64,000 nt of DNA from the NCBI GenBank assembly GCA_020638675.1, contig JACKID010000001.1, positions 1,798,001 through 1,862,000 on the forward strand. The letters are read 5' to 3'. Position numbers and translations under genes: made by a program. Under the pieces are notes generated by a model that was given only the letters and a program-made list of their open reading frames with translations, was not told the DNA's origin and made no database searches. This DNA is from Planctomycetota bacterium. GTDB taxonomy: Bacteria > Planctomycetota > UBA8742 > UBA2392. Positions 29,776 through 38,610 of this stretch are shown piece after piece. The number at the start of each line of letters is the position of its first letter. Within the stretch, counting starts at the first letter, position 1.

Positions 29776-30692
29776 GCGCTCGCCTGCACCTCGTTGCGCA
29801 CGCGCTGCAACTCCGACAACACGCCGGGCGGCACGCGGAAACCGCCGCCTTCGCCGTGGCCGAGTGTGGTGTGCGGCTTGGTTTTGCCGCCGTGGTAGTC
29901 GCTTCCGCCGGTTACGATCAGCCCGAGACGCTGCGCGACTTCCTGCAACCCTTCGGTCCAGACCGCGTCGTGGTCCGGATAAATCGCTTCGAGCCCGAGC
30001 AGGCCCCATTCCTTGAGTTGCTTGAGGTACTCCTCGGTTTTGTCGAGCCCGCCGCGGTCAAGCCAGATGGGGTGCGCGATTACCGGCACGGCCTTGTGCT
30101 CGCGCACGAACTTCAGCGCTTCCTCCGGCCCGAAGGTGTCCTTCTCGAAGTAGCAGGGGCCGTCGTTGGCGATCCACTTGTCGAACGCTTCCTGGCGGCT
30201 GGCGACGTAGCCTTTGCGCTCCATCACGGCCGCGATGTGGGGTCGGCCAACGACCGCTTCCCCGGCCTGCGCCAGCACTTCTTCATAGTCGATGGGCATG
30301 CCGTGGCTGGCGAGCGATGCGCAAATGGCGCGGTTGCGCGTTTCACGCTTCTCGGCGATCTCGCGCAAGCGGCCCTCGAAGCCCGCATCGTTCAGGTCGT
30401 AGTAATAGGCAAGCAGGTGGAACGTGCCGCCGCTCAGCTTCACGCTGATCTCGACGCCCGGGATGACTTCAACGCCCAGCTCATTACCGCGGGCAATCGC
30501 GCGCTGCAGCCCCTTGGTCGTGTCGTGGTCGGTCAGCGCGATCGCCTTCAGTCCCAGTGACGCGGCCCATTCGACCAGAAACTCCGGCGGGCGTTCGCCG
30601 TCGCTGCATGTCGAGTGCATGTGCAGGTCGATGCAGCCGCGCACGTCGCCGTGGGGGCCGTTGTGATCCGAGGGCGGGGGGAAGTCGGTCAT
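29772..30692 (-). CDS. PHP-domain phosphoesterase (RNase AM/TrpH-like)
   Basis: This 306-residue metal-dependent phosphoesterase of the PHP family has DLHMHSTCSDG at the N-terminus, ALTDHDT, a conserved glutamate in IPGVEIS, and metal ligands in VIAHPIW and GGSDYHGG. These cover the expected trinuclear metal site. Known members remove 3'-phosphate from nucleoside bisphosphates or trim RNA 5' ends (YciV/TrpH), so a nucleotide-salvage or RNA-processing role is inferred. Length and motif order fit the YciV group. Confidence 0.87.
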   Translation of the reverse strand: MTDFPPPSDHNGPHGDVRGCIDLHMHSTCSDGERPPEFLVEWAASLGLKAIALTDHDTTKGLQRAIARGNELGVEVIPGVEISVKLSGGTFHLLAYYYDLNDAGFEGRLREIAEKRETRNRAICASLASHGMPIDYEEVLAQAGEAVVGRPHIAAVMERKGYVASRQEAFDKWIANDGPCYFEKDTFGPEEALKFVREHKAVPVIAHPIWLDRGGLDKTEEYLKQLKEWGLLGLEAIYPDHDAVWTEGLQEVAQRLGLIVTGGSDYHGGKTKPHTTLGHGEGGGFRVPPGVLSELQRVRNEVQASA

Positions 30693-30780
30693 GCCCGCAG
30701 CATGCCTTCAAGTCGGTGTTTACAACAGCGGGTTTGCAGTACGCGATGTTGCCGGTGTGGCTGACTTGGGCAGCCAGGCC

Positions 30781-31644
30781 TTATTTCACGTCAATGTGTA
30801 CGGAGCAGTGGCCGACGTCGGGCTCGGCTTCCAGTTTCAGGCGCACAGCCTCTCCGATGTCGTGGGCCTGCTGCACGCTAATGTCCGGCGCCACCATGAT
30901 GTGCAGCAGTACCTGCAGCTCCGTTCCCAGGTAGTGCGCGCGCAGGTCGTGCGCGTTCTTCACGCCCGGCACACTCGCCGCGAGCGCGCACAGCTCTTGC
31001 TGCCGCTCTTCGGGTGGGGCTTCGCCCATCAGGTAGCGGATGTTGTCGCGGGCCAGCTCGACGCCGGACCAGCCGATCCACACGGCCACCGGCAGGGCCA
31101 GCCATGAGTCCAGTTCATGCCAGCCGGCCCGGGCCGCAAAGAAACCGCCGATCGCAAGCAGGCTGACCAGCACGTCGTTGCGGGCGTCTACCTTCAGCGC
31201 CTTCATGGCGGGGCCGCGAGTGCGCTTATAGGCCGCCGCCGAGACAAACATGATTGCGCCCTTGATGATGGTCTTGCTTCCGAACGCCGCCACCAGCAGC
31301 CAATCCGTGCGTACGCGATGGTGCGTTGCGATCGCTTCAATGGCGCTGCGCGCGACCTCGATGGCAAGCACGCCGGCAATGACGGCGACCACCAGCCCGC
31401 CGATCGGCTCGGCCCTGGAGTGCCCGAACGGGTGCTCTTTGTCCGGGCGCTGAGCGGCGACCATCACCGTCCACATCAGGACGCCCGCCGTGAAGACGTC
31501 CATGAAGCTGTCGGCCGCCTGGGCCAGCGCGAGCTGGCTCCCGAACACCAGGTAGGCCGCAAACAGTGCGACGACGAGCCCGCCGCTGCCCAGCAGCGTT
31601 GCAAAGGTGATGTTGCGCTGTCTTCCTGTGTCTTTGGCGCTCAT
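30781..31644 (-). CDS. Cation diffusion facilitator family transporter
   Basis: This 287-residue membrane protein belongs to the CDF family of divalent metal (Zn2+, Fe2+, Mn2+) efflux pumps. The signature HPFGHSRAEPIGG follows the second helix, and metal-site aspartates are in ADSFMDVFTAG and KVDARNDVLVSLL. Five or six transmembrane helices are visible before a cytoplasmic ferredoxin-like domain (about residues 200-287) ending VGHCSVHIDVK. Metal specificity is not determined. The start at 31644 is chosen because upstream in-frame residues are outside the family. Confidence 0.9.
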   Translation of the reverse strand: MSAKDTGRQRNITFATLLGSGGLVVALFAAYLVFGSQLALAQAADSFMDVFTAGVLMWTVMVAAQRPDKEHPFGHSRAEPIGGLVVAVIAGVLAIEVARSAIEAIATHHRVRTDWLLVAAFGSKTIIKGAIMFVSAAAYKRTRGPAMKALKVDARNDVLVSLLAIGGFFAARAGWHELDSWLALPVAVWIGWSGVELARDNIRYLMGEAPPEERQQELCALAASVPGVKNAHDLRAHYLGTELQVLLHIMVAPDISVQQAHDIGEAVRLKLEAEPDVGHCSVHIDVK

Positions 31645-31781
31645 GCGGACCGGAACGCTACCGCTGGATTGGGGCAACGTGCGTCAAAAAATTCCAAATT
31701 CCTTTGAGTCTTCGGGCCGGCGAAAACGTCACAAGTACAGGGCCAACCGACAAATGTGCAAAGGCAGAACCAGAGGGCCGG

Positions 31782-31810
31782 TTTCCGGTATTCTGGTGAT
31801 CGGCTATAAT
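31782..31810 (+). promoter_or_regulatory. Candidate sigma70 promoter
   Basis: A perfect TATAAT lies at 31805-31810, with TTTCCG at 31782-31787 (17-base spacer), 64 bases before the exported hydrolase-like gene. Confidence 0.5.
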
Positions 31811-31874
31811 GTTGCGTTGGAGGCCGTCCCCTGTTAGCGACTACGTGCATCCCTGAGGCACTGGAGGTACTGGA

Positions 31875-33551
31875 ATGAGACTTCGATCCCTGAGCTTGGC
31901 CGTGATGGCAACGGCCGGGCTGCTGTTGGCGTTCACCACGGCGTCGGCCGACAAGAAGAGCAATCCGGAGTTCTGGAAGGTCTGGGCCGATCGCAAGGCC
32001 ACAAATCTGGATAAACAGCAGGCTGTCGACGCCCTGATCGGCGGAAAGGAACTCAAAGAGGAGTACCTGGAGATCCTTGAGTCCGACGTCTGGCAGTACC
32101 GCGACACCATGATGTTCCGCCTGCAGACGGAGACGAACAAAGAGCTGCTCGCGGCCATGGAGGAGTTCCTTTTCGACGAGAAGGAAGTTGCCAAGAAGCC
32201 GGCCGCCGCCGAGCACGTGCTTTGGGCGCTCTATAACAACCAGAACTGGAGCACCCCTGAGAAATGGGTCCGCGCGAGCGAGATCGTCAAGTCCAAGAAG
32301 ACACCGGAAAAGGTCAAGGCGCGCATGTTGCGCGAGCTGGGCGTGTTCCGCGGTGAAACCGCCACAGCGGCCGAGAACGTGGAGGCGCAGAAGCTCGCGA
32401 AGTCCAACGTGCGGACGCTGGTAGGTCTGCTGGAATGGGCGTCTCTGGAGAAGAAGTTCAGCCGTGAGTTGCGCTTCCTGATGGGGGACGCGCTGGAGAG
32501 CCTCAGCAGCCAGGACTTTGGTGAGGACCTGGCCAAGTGGCGCTTCTTTGCCGACAACCTGAAGGACACTGAGCCCCTGAAGCCGCGCACGGCCGCGGGT
32601 TTCAAGGACCAGTTCACGGACGTGGAAGTCGAAGGGCACAGCTTCAGCAGCCCGACGCCGCGCCCGGTCGAAATGGAAATTCTGATCCTGCCGAACCTCA
32701 ATACCTCGGACCGCTACTGGTACCCGTACATTTTCGAAATCAACAAGACTTTCAAGTGCACGTTCGTGAAGCTGCCGGACTGCAGCAAGATGAAGGACAT
32801 CGAGTGGATGAAGCGCCGCGACGGCACCATCGACAACAGCGCCTACTACTATCCGCTGAAGCAGCTCGTGGAAGTGTTTGAAGAGCGGCGTGCACAGTCA
32901 AAGCAGAAGAAGATCGGGCTGATCGCGCACGGCGTCAGCGGCTGGATTGCGCTTGAATACCTGCGCCTGCACCCGGAAAGCGTTGCGTTTGCCATCATCA
33001 TGGGCACCTGGTCCGGGGCGGGCTCGTTCGGCAACGCCCGCAATGCCTGCGAGCAAAGCAAGGATGAGGCCTTCAAATGGTTCGGCACGAGCCTGCTGTA
33101 TGACCCGTCGGGCCGCACCGGTCAGCTCGCTATGACCCCGGAGCAAAACATGTGGGGCACCACCGGCGACTACAAGCGCCGCTGGGCGGACCCGAAGGCC
33201 CTTGAGCCGATCTTTTACAGCAAGAAGGAGTGGCGGATCCCGCCTGGGTCGGGCGCACGCATCCTTGTTCCGCAGTTCGAGCTCGACCAGGAAATGAAGG
33301 GTGTGGGCAAGGTTGACGTCCCCGTGCTGTTCATTCACGGCGCGCAGGACCCGATGTTCTGGAAGAAGGACGAGCAGGATTACCGCAAGTGCTTCAGCAA
33401 CATGGTCTGGAACGTGTATGAGAACTCGGCCAACACGCCATGGGCCGAAGAGCCGGTACACTTCTTCGACGATTTCCAGTCGCTGCTGGACAAGAACGAC
33501 ATCATCGACAAGCTGAAGAAGGAAGCCGAGAAGGACAAGGAAGGGAAGTAG
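31875..33551 (+). CDS. Exported alpha/beta-hydrolase-like protein
   Basis: This 558-residue protein has a signal peptide (VMATAGLLLAFTTASA). The first half is helical; the second is an alpha/beta-hydrolase fold. The nucleophile elbow is AHGVSGWIALEYL, in which the usual second small residue is a tryptophan. The candidate acid is in LFIHGAQDPMFW and the candidate histidine in EPVHFFDDF. A substrate is not evident. AGG/GGAG sits near the ATG, and a perfect TATAAT precedes the gene. A strong terminator ends it, so it is monocistronic. Confidence 0.7.
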   Translation: MRLRSLSLAVMATAGLLLAFTTASADKKSNPEFWKVWADRKATNLDKQQAVDALIGGKELKEEYLEILESDVWQYRDTMMFRLQTETNKELLAAMEEFLFDEKEVAKKPAAAEHVLWALYNNQNWSTPEKWVRASEIVKSKKTPEKVKARMLRELGVFRGETATAAENVEAQKLAKSNVRTLVGLLEWASLEKKFSRELRFLMGDALESLSSQDFGEDLAKWRFFADNLKDTEPLKPRTAAGFKDQFTDVEVEGHSFSSPTPRPVEMEILILPNLNTSDRYWYPYIFEINKTFKCTFVKLPDCSKMKDIEWMKRRDGTIDNSAYYYPLKQLVEVFEERRAQSKQKKIGLIAHGVSGWIALEYLRLHPESVAFAIIMGTWSGAGSFGNARNACEQSKDEAFKWFGTSLLYDPSGRTGQLAMTPEQNMWGTTGDYKRRWADPKALEPIFYSKKEWRIPPGSGARILVPQFELDQEMKGVGKVDVPVLFIHGAQDPMFWKKDEQDYRKCFSNMVWNVYENSANTPWAEEPVHFFDDFQSLLDKNDIIDKLKKEAEKDKEGK

Positions 33552-33569
33552 CGCGAAGTTCCAATAACA

Positions 33570-33601
33570 AACCCCGGGCGCTTGCCCCGGGGTTTTTGTT
33601 T
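33570..33601 (+). terminator. Rho-independent terminator
   Basis: A 9-bp stem (33570-33578 with 33586-33594) is followed by TTTTTGTTT, between convergent genes. Confidence 0.85.
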
Positions 33602-33612
33602 GGTACCGACTT

Positions 33613-34491
33613 CTAGGCCGCTTCCTTGATCTGCTTGCGCAGCGTCTTGTTGGCATCGAGCATCGCCTGCAGGAAACCGATGCGGGCCTTGTCCGGCGCG
33701 CCGCTCGTTGTGTTGCCCGTGCTGGCGGCTTGCTGGGCGGGCTGGCGGCTGCTGAGCGCCTCGATCTCGCGGGCCAGGCGGTGGATGCGTGACTCCAGCT
33801 CGATGATCCGACCGCTCTGGTCGTTCTCGGGCGCGGCCATGTTTCGCATCCGCTGGCTTTCGGTGATCGCAAGCTGCAGCAACGACGCCTTGAGCTCTTC
33901 CGCCTCGGCGCTGGCGCGACGATCCAGGGCGACCTGCTGCATCTGCATCTGCTGCTGCGCCGTCTCGAGCGCGGCAATCTTCTGGCGGGCCTCTTCCGCA
34001 AGGCGGTTGGCGGTCTCCAGCTTCTCCAGGCGCGCGGCCAGGGCACCCAGATCGTGATGCGCTTCGCGCGGTACAGCTACCATTCGGCGCAGCACATTGG
34101 CCTCGGCGCGCTGCGCGGTGAGGTCCTGCTCAAGGCGCTCGGCGCGCTGGGCGACGCTTACGATCTGCTCGCGGAAGAAGCGCTCGATTCGATAGCGTTC
34201 CGCCTCCGCCTCCACCAGCGCCTGCCTGCGTTGCAGCACGGCCTGTTGCTCGGCAGCCGCGACGAGTGCCGCTTCCTGATCACGCTCCTCCATCAGGCGT
34301 GAAATGTTCGACAGCACGGCCGCGCCGAAGCTGACCATGATCGCGCCGCAGCCCATCTCGGCGAAAAGCGCCCAGCCCGTCGAGCCGTCGTGCGCGCGGT
34401 TGACGAGAAAGCCGGCAAGCAGGCCCAGCAGCGGCGCCAGCGCCAGACGGTGCGCGTCGAGCTTCTGCATTCTGGTGACAAACGATTCCAT
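33613..34491 (-). CDS. Membrane-anchored coiled-coil protein
   Basis: This 292-residue protein has two hydrophobic segments near the N-terminus (LAPLLGLLAGFLV and GAIMVSFGAAVL, about residues 17-65). A long, Gln/Glu/Ala-rich coiled coil covers about 68-250, and the tail is polar. Such proteins often act as scaffolds, but no function can be assigned. It lies 15 bases after the RusA-like gene on the same strand, so the two are probably co-transcribed. Confidence 0.65.
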   Translation of the reverse strand: MESFVTRMQKLDAHRLALAPLLGLLAGFLVNRAHDGSTGWALFAEMGCGAIMVSFGAAVLSNISRLMEERDQEAALVAAAEQQAVLQRRQALVEAEAERYRIERFFREQIVSVAQRAERLEQDLTAQRAEANVLRRMVAVPREAHHDLGALAARLEKLETANRLAEEARQKIAALETAQQQMQMQQVALDRRASAEAEELKASLLQLAITESQRMRNMAAPENDQSGRIIELESRIHRLAREIEALSSRQPAQQAASTGNTTSGAPDKARIGFLQAMLDANKTLRKQIKEAA

Positions 34492-34506
34492 GGGGACTCC
34501 TGTGGC

Positions 34507-35049
34507 TCAGGCGGCTTCGCGGTCGGTGTTCGGCTCGCGTTCGCGAAGCTCGACCACGGTCAGTTCGGTGTCGCTGTCGTGTTTCGTCAGCACGACGCGG
34601 AAGATGTGGCTGTCGTCGATACCAAGCGCGCCGCAGACGCAGTCTTCGATGAACTTGACGCGGTTGGTCAGGTCGACCTTGCGGACCTTGCCCTTCTTGG
34701 TGAAGCAGGACAGGTGGATGTCGATGTGCATCTCGTACTGCGCGTCCGGGTTCATCTGGCGGTCGATCAGCGCGGCAATCAGGCGCCGAATCTTGCGAGC
34801 CTTCTGCGTAAGCACGCGCTTGATGACGCCGCTTTGCGGGTCGCGCACGGTTGAGAACAGGTTGTTTACCGAAGGCGGCAGAAACGGCAGGCGCAGGCGG
34901 AAGGGCTGCTGCGAGCCCTTCTCGAGCTTCGCGGTCCAGTTGCGGCGCTGAACGCTTGGCTTGCGCGGCGACTGGCGGCCCGCGAGCGCGTGGAAATCAG
35001 CCGCGGAAATTCGCGTGGGGCGCGAGCGGGGTTGGTCGTGCGAGGCCAT
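34507..35049 (-). CDS. RusA-like Holliday junction resolvase family protein
   Basis: This 180-residue protein matches the RusA endonuclease plan. It begins, after a 45-residue basic extension, with RLPFLPPSVNNLF (the G/P-x-x-N RusA start). It then has the conserved acidic block KVDLTNRVKFIEDCV, GALGIDDSHIF and a final VVLTKHDSD strand. RusA cuts four-way DNA junctions; the family is usually phage-borne. Here no other phage genes are near. GGAG at six bases from the ATG at 35049 favours this start over one 12 bases upstream. Confidence 0.72.
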   Translation of the reverse strand: MASHDQPRSRPTRISAADFHALAGRQSPRKPSVQRRNWTAKLEKGSQQPFRLRLPFLPPSVNNLFSTVRDPQSGVIKRVLTQKARKIRRLIAALIDRQMNPDAQYEMHIDIHLSCFTKKGKVRKVDLTNRVKFIEDCVCGALGIDDSHIFRVVLTKHDSDTELTVVELREREPNTDREAA

Positions 35050-35102
35050 GTCGATCTCCATGGGAGAATCGACAAACGGGGCCTACTGGCTTCAGGGAAA
35101 AC

Positions 35103-36602
35103 CTACTTCCAGCCGGTGAGTTTGAGCGCCGTTTCGGCATCCAGCACGATGCGGAAGCCGCGGGTCTGGACGCCGCGTGTGTACGGGTCAGACGAGCGCC
35201 GGTTGTGCAGCTTTGCGGTCTGCACGTCGTCGTCGTGCGTGCTTGAGCCGCGCTCCGAGCGGCGTTCTTTGGGCCCGCCCTTGTTGATCGGGTTCTTTTC
35301 GGACCAGGATGGCGTCTCCGCATACACGTCGCGGCACCACTCCGAGACGTTGCCGACTAGGTCGCGCACGCCATACGGGCTGGCGCCGTCCGGGATGCTG
35401 CCGGTTTCCTCGACCTGAAGCCGGTTGAGGTTGGCGCGAAGCGTGGTCATGCGTCCGTTCGGCATGGGTGAGTTCATTTCGAGTTCGTTGCCCCATGGGA
35501 ACAGGCGACCGTCGGTGCCGCGCCCGGCCTTTTCCCACTGTGCTTCGCTGGGCAGGTTTCCGTCGAAGAAGCGGCAGCAGGCGTCGGCTTCAAACCAGCT
35601 TACGCCGGTGGTCGGCATCTTGGGCGCCCTCAGGTAGGAGGCCCTGCTGCGGCGGATTTCACCGAAGAGTGGCTCGGAGGTGTCGCCGTCTGCCCACGCC
35701 ACGATGGAGTAGCGGGTGTTGGCAGACAGACCGGAAATGTCCACGCGCCCGTCCGCGCCGGTTGTCAGCAGGTAGCCTTCCTTCACGAGGTCGTGATCCG
35801 GGTAGGTAGGCAGGTCGCGCCCGTTGACGTCGGTCCAGTCCTCGCGATAGCGCAGGCGGACCGTGCGGGCCGCGCGGTCGAATGTCAGGTAGCTGGACCA
35901 TCCGCCGTTGTCGGGCAACGCCAGCACTTTCACGTCGCGCGCGCCGAACTGCAGGTCCTTGTCGAGCACCTCGAGAGTCAGCGCCTCGCGCGGGGACGCC
36001 AGGGCCCAGAGGCGCTTGGCATTGTCCAGCGCGGTCCAGCCGACGTAGGGGCTGCCGCGCACGCTGCCCTGGCTGGAGATGTAGTCGTAGCCTTCCTGCG
36101 ACCACCACTGTTTGGTGCGGTAGCCGTCGGCGAGGATGAAGCCGTAGAACTGGTCGTTGGTGAACTCGTCGACCGAGATGTAGTAGTCATCCAGCCAGAT
36201 CCAGCGCTTGGGCATGTTGCTGCGGACGCCGTCATTCTCGCCCATGATGAACCAGCCCTGCGGCACCAGGCGCAGCTCGATGTCGACGCTGTAGCTTCCG
36301 ATGTTCTTTGTGTAGGTCAGGCGTTCCGGCAGCGGGCGCTCATGCGCGACCTGGTACTTCGCGGCATCCGGCATGATGCTGTTCCAGATGTCGCCGGTGG
36401 GGGAGACTTCGCGCCCGTCGGTGCCGCCGTCGTCGGAAGGATTGCGCGGGATGGTGCCGCGCCCGCCTTCTTCGTTTGCAATCAGCCAGTCCGAGGCGTT
36501 GAACAGGTTGAACTTGAACAACGCAAGGGCGCCGATCGCGATCAGCAGAATGACCGCGATGCCTGCGTACATGACTGAGCCAGTGTCTCCGGACTGTGCC
36601 AT
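35103..36602 (-). CDS. Formylglycine-generating-enzyme-like protein with insertion
   Basis: This 499-residue protein has an N-terminal transmembrane anchor (VMYAGIAVILLIAIGALALF) and an extracytoplasmic FGE/SUMF1-type domain. Its blocks are LVPQGWFIMGEND, DDYYISVDEFTNDQFYGF, TGVSWFEADACCRF, LPSEAQWEKAGRGTDGRLFPWGNE, LVGNVSEWCRDV and RGFRIVLD. Between the second and third blocks lies an inserted beta-rich stretch of about 110 residues. The two active-site cysteines that normally precede GFR are missing (the region reads AKLHNRRSSDPYTRG), so sulfatase activation is unlikely and a binding or scaffold role is inferred. Confidence 0.78.
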   Translation of the reverse strand: MAQSGDTGSVMYAGIAVILLIAIGALALFKFNLFNASDWLIANEEGGRGTIPRNPSDDGGTDGREVSPTGDIWNSIMPDAAKYQVAHERPLPERLTYTKNIGSYSVDIELRLVPQGWFIMGENDGVRSNMPKRWIWLDDYYISVDEFTNDQFYGFILADGYRTKQWWSQEGYDYISSQGSVRGSPYVGWTALDNAKRLWALASPREALTLEVLDKDLQFGARDVKVLALPDNGGWSSYLTFDRAARTVRLRYREDWTDVNGRDLPTYPDHDLVKEGYLLTTGADGRVDISGLSANTRYSIVAWADGDTSEPLFGEIRRSRASYLRAPKMPTTGVSWFEADACCRFFDGNLPSEAQWEKAGRGTDGRLFPWGNELEMNSPMPNGRMTTLRANLNRLQVEETGSIPDGASPYGVRDLVGNVSEWCRDVYAETPSWSEKNPINKGGPKERRSERGSSTHDDDVQTAKLHNRRSSDPYTRGVQTRGFRIVLDAETALKLTGWK

Positions 36603-36639
36603 CCCCGGAATCGTCCTCCTCAGGACCCGTCCAGTATAA

Positions 36640-36669
36640 CGAAAGGGCGGGGTGTTACACACCCCGCCC
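36640..36669 (-). terminator. Rho-independent terminator (minus strand)
   Basis: An 11-bp stem (36645-36655 with 36659-36669) and a TAC loop precede TTTCGTT on the minus strand, ending the GspF/PilC gene. Confidence 0.8.
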
Positions 36670-36693
36670 CCCTGAGCATTTGTGCGACTATTG

Positions 36694-37953
36694 CTACGCC
36701 TGACCGATGGCGTCGATCAGCCCGACCAGCGGCAGGAACAACGCGATCACGATGAAACCGATCGCACCGCCCATGAAGACGATCAGGATCGGCTCCATGA
36801 TGCTGACCAGCGACTCGACCGCGATGTCGACGTAGACGTCATAGGTGTCGGCCACCTTCATGAGCATCTTGTCGAGCTCACCGGTTTCTTCACCCACGTC
36901 GACCATGTTCACGACGAGGTCGTCGAACATGCCGGTTTCAGACAGCGGGCCGGCGATGGTTTCGCCTTCCTTGATCGAGTTGGCCACGCGGTCGATGGCC
37001 TCACCAAGCACCACGTTGCCGATGGCGTTTTTGCAGATGTTCAGCGATTCAAGAATCGGAACACCGGCCATCACCAGTGTGCCAAGGGTACGCGTGAAGC
37101 GCGCGGTCACGGCCTTCTTGATGATCGGGCCGAAGATCGGCAGCTTCAGCTTGATGGTATCCAGCACGCGCTCGCCCTTGGCTGTTCTGCCCCAGGCGAC
37201 AATGCCGGCGAACATGGCGGCAACGGCAATGACGAACAGCAGGCCCCAGATGCTTGCGATGCCGCGGCTGACGAACACCAGCATGGCGGTCATCCAGTGC
37301 AGTTCCATGCCCTGTTCTTTGAACATCTTCTCGAAGGCCGGGATGACGAACACCATGATGCCCGTAAGGATCATCACGGCGACCGACATGACGATGATCG
37401 GGTAGATCATCGCGCCCACGACCTTCTTCTTTAGGCGCTGCGATTTCTCCATGAAGTCGGCAAGGCGCTGCAGAATGGTATCGAGAATACCGCCCGCCTC
37501 GCCGGCCTTGATCATGTTGACGTACAGCTTGTCGTAGGTGCGCGGGTGGTTGCCGAATGCTTCCGACAAGCTCGAGCCCTGCTCAACGCTTTCGCTGATG
37601 TCTTCGAGAATGTACTTGAAGGCGCCCGGCTTCTGCTGGCGACCAAGCACCTTTAAGGAACGCACGACCGGCAGGCCGGCGTCGATCAGTACCGCGAGCT
37701 GTGCGGTGAAGTCGGTCAACTGCTGGGAAGTCGCCTTGCCCTTGATCTTGCCGCTCTTGGAGCGGGCAGGCCCGGCGTCTTCCTTCTTGTTGGCCTTCTT
37801 CGTAGCGGCGGTTTCCGCGCGCTGAGCCACCTTGGTGGGCTTTAGCCCGGCGTTACGAATCTCGAGGATCGCCTGGTTGCGATTGGCGGCCTCGAGCTCG
37901 CCGGTCTCTTTTTGGCCCTGCGCGTTGATGGCCTCGTAGGCAAAAATAGGCAT
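36694..37953 (-). CDS. Type II secretion/type IV pilus inner-membrane protein GspF/PilC
   Basis: This 419-residue inner-membrane platform protein has the T2SF double domain. Residues about 1-45 form the N-terminal part (FAYEAINAQGQKETGELEA), followed by a Lys/Ala-rich linker. The first T2SF domain has QLAVLIDAGLPVVRSLKVL and a membrane pair. The second has FTRTLGTLVMAGVPILESL and ends with hydrophobic helices (MEPILIVFMGGAIGFIVIAL). The family supports the pilus or pseudopilus assembly ATPase. No ATPase or pilin gene is adjacent. A terminator follows, so it appears to be transcribed alone. Confidence 0.92.
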   Translation of the reverse strand: MPIFAYEAINAQGQKETGELEAANRNQAILEIRNAGLKPTKVAQRAETAATKKANKKEDAGPARSKSGKIKGKATSQQLTDFTAQLAVLIDAGLPVVRSLKVLGRQQKPGAFKYILEDISESVEQGSSLSEAFGNHPRTYDKLYVNMIKAGEAGGILDTILQRLADFMEKSQRLKKKVVGAMIYPIIVMSVAVMILTGIMVFVIPAFEKMFKEQGMELHWMTAMLVFVSRGIASIWGLLFVIAVAAMFAGIVAWGRTAKGERVLDTIKLKLPIFGPIIKKAVTARFTRTLGTLVMAGVPILESLNICKNAIGNVVLGEAIDRVANSIKEGETIAGPLSETGMFDDLVVNMVDVGEETGELDKMLMKVADTYDVYVDIAVESLVSIMEPILIVFMGGAIGFIVIALFLPLVGLIDAIGQA

Positions 37954-38163
37954 CTAGCCATGCCTCCCGTGGAATAGTCCAAGAGCACGATTGAACGTGC
38001 GCACCCTGGGGGAACGGGGGGTATCTTGGCCCACTTTCTGAATCGTTCTCAATCTTACGCCCGGCTTTGTCCAATGCAAGCCGCCACCGTGGGATGACCT
38101 CATGTTGCATTGGGGCCAAGTGGGGCTAAATTCACCCGGGTACACCAGCGGAAGGCGTTTTTC

Positions 38164-38610
38164 ATGGACATTCACGGCATGCTCTCCCCGGAGCGCATCA
38201 TCATGAACCTGACCAGCGGCACCAAGCGCGACGCGCTGGTCGAAATCGTAAGCAATCTGGGCGAATCCGAGGGCGTCACCGACGTTGAGGCGCTGAAGAA
38301 GGCGATCCTTGAGCGCGAGGAGATCATGTCCACCGGCGTCGGGCTGACGATCGCCGTGCCGCACGCCAAGCTTGCCAGCGTGAAGTCCTTTACGCTCGGG
38401 CTCGCCCGCTCCGAAAAGGGCATCGACTACGACAGCCTCGACGGGCAGCCGGTGCGTATCATCGTCACCATCGCCGCGCCGGACAACGACCAGAACACCT
38501 ACCTGAGGGTACTCGCGGCCGTGATGCACGTACTTCGTAATGAAGAGCAGCGGAATGCCATCCTCGCGGCGAAGAACACCGACGAGATCATTGCTGTCTT
38601 CAAGAGCTAG
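38164..38610 (+). CDS. ptsN: PTS IIA-like nitrogen-regulatory protein PtsN
   Basis: This 148-residue protein is an EIIA(Ntr)-type domain. The phospho-acceptor histidine is in VGLTIAVPHAKL, preceded by ILEREEIMSTG, and KGIDYDSLDGQPVRIIV follows, all family hallmarks. It is likely regulatory rather than sugar-transporting, as in PtsN proteins that sense nitrogen or potassium status. The ATG at 38164 follows the family start. It is convergent with the VOC gene, whose stop codon follows directly. Confidence 0.88.
   Translation: MDIHGMLSPERIIMNLTSGTKRDALVEIVSNLGESEGVTDVEALKKAILEREEIMSTGVGLTIAVPHAKLASVKSFTLGLARSEKGIDYDSLDGQPVRIIVTIAAPDNDQNTYLRVLAAVMHVLRNEEQRNAILAAKNTDEIIAVFKS

Noticed and set aside
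34507..36602. Cryptic prophage around the RusA-like gene
   Set aside because: No integrase, capsid, terminase or lysis gene is near; neighbours are host-type genes.
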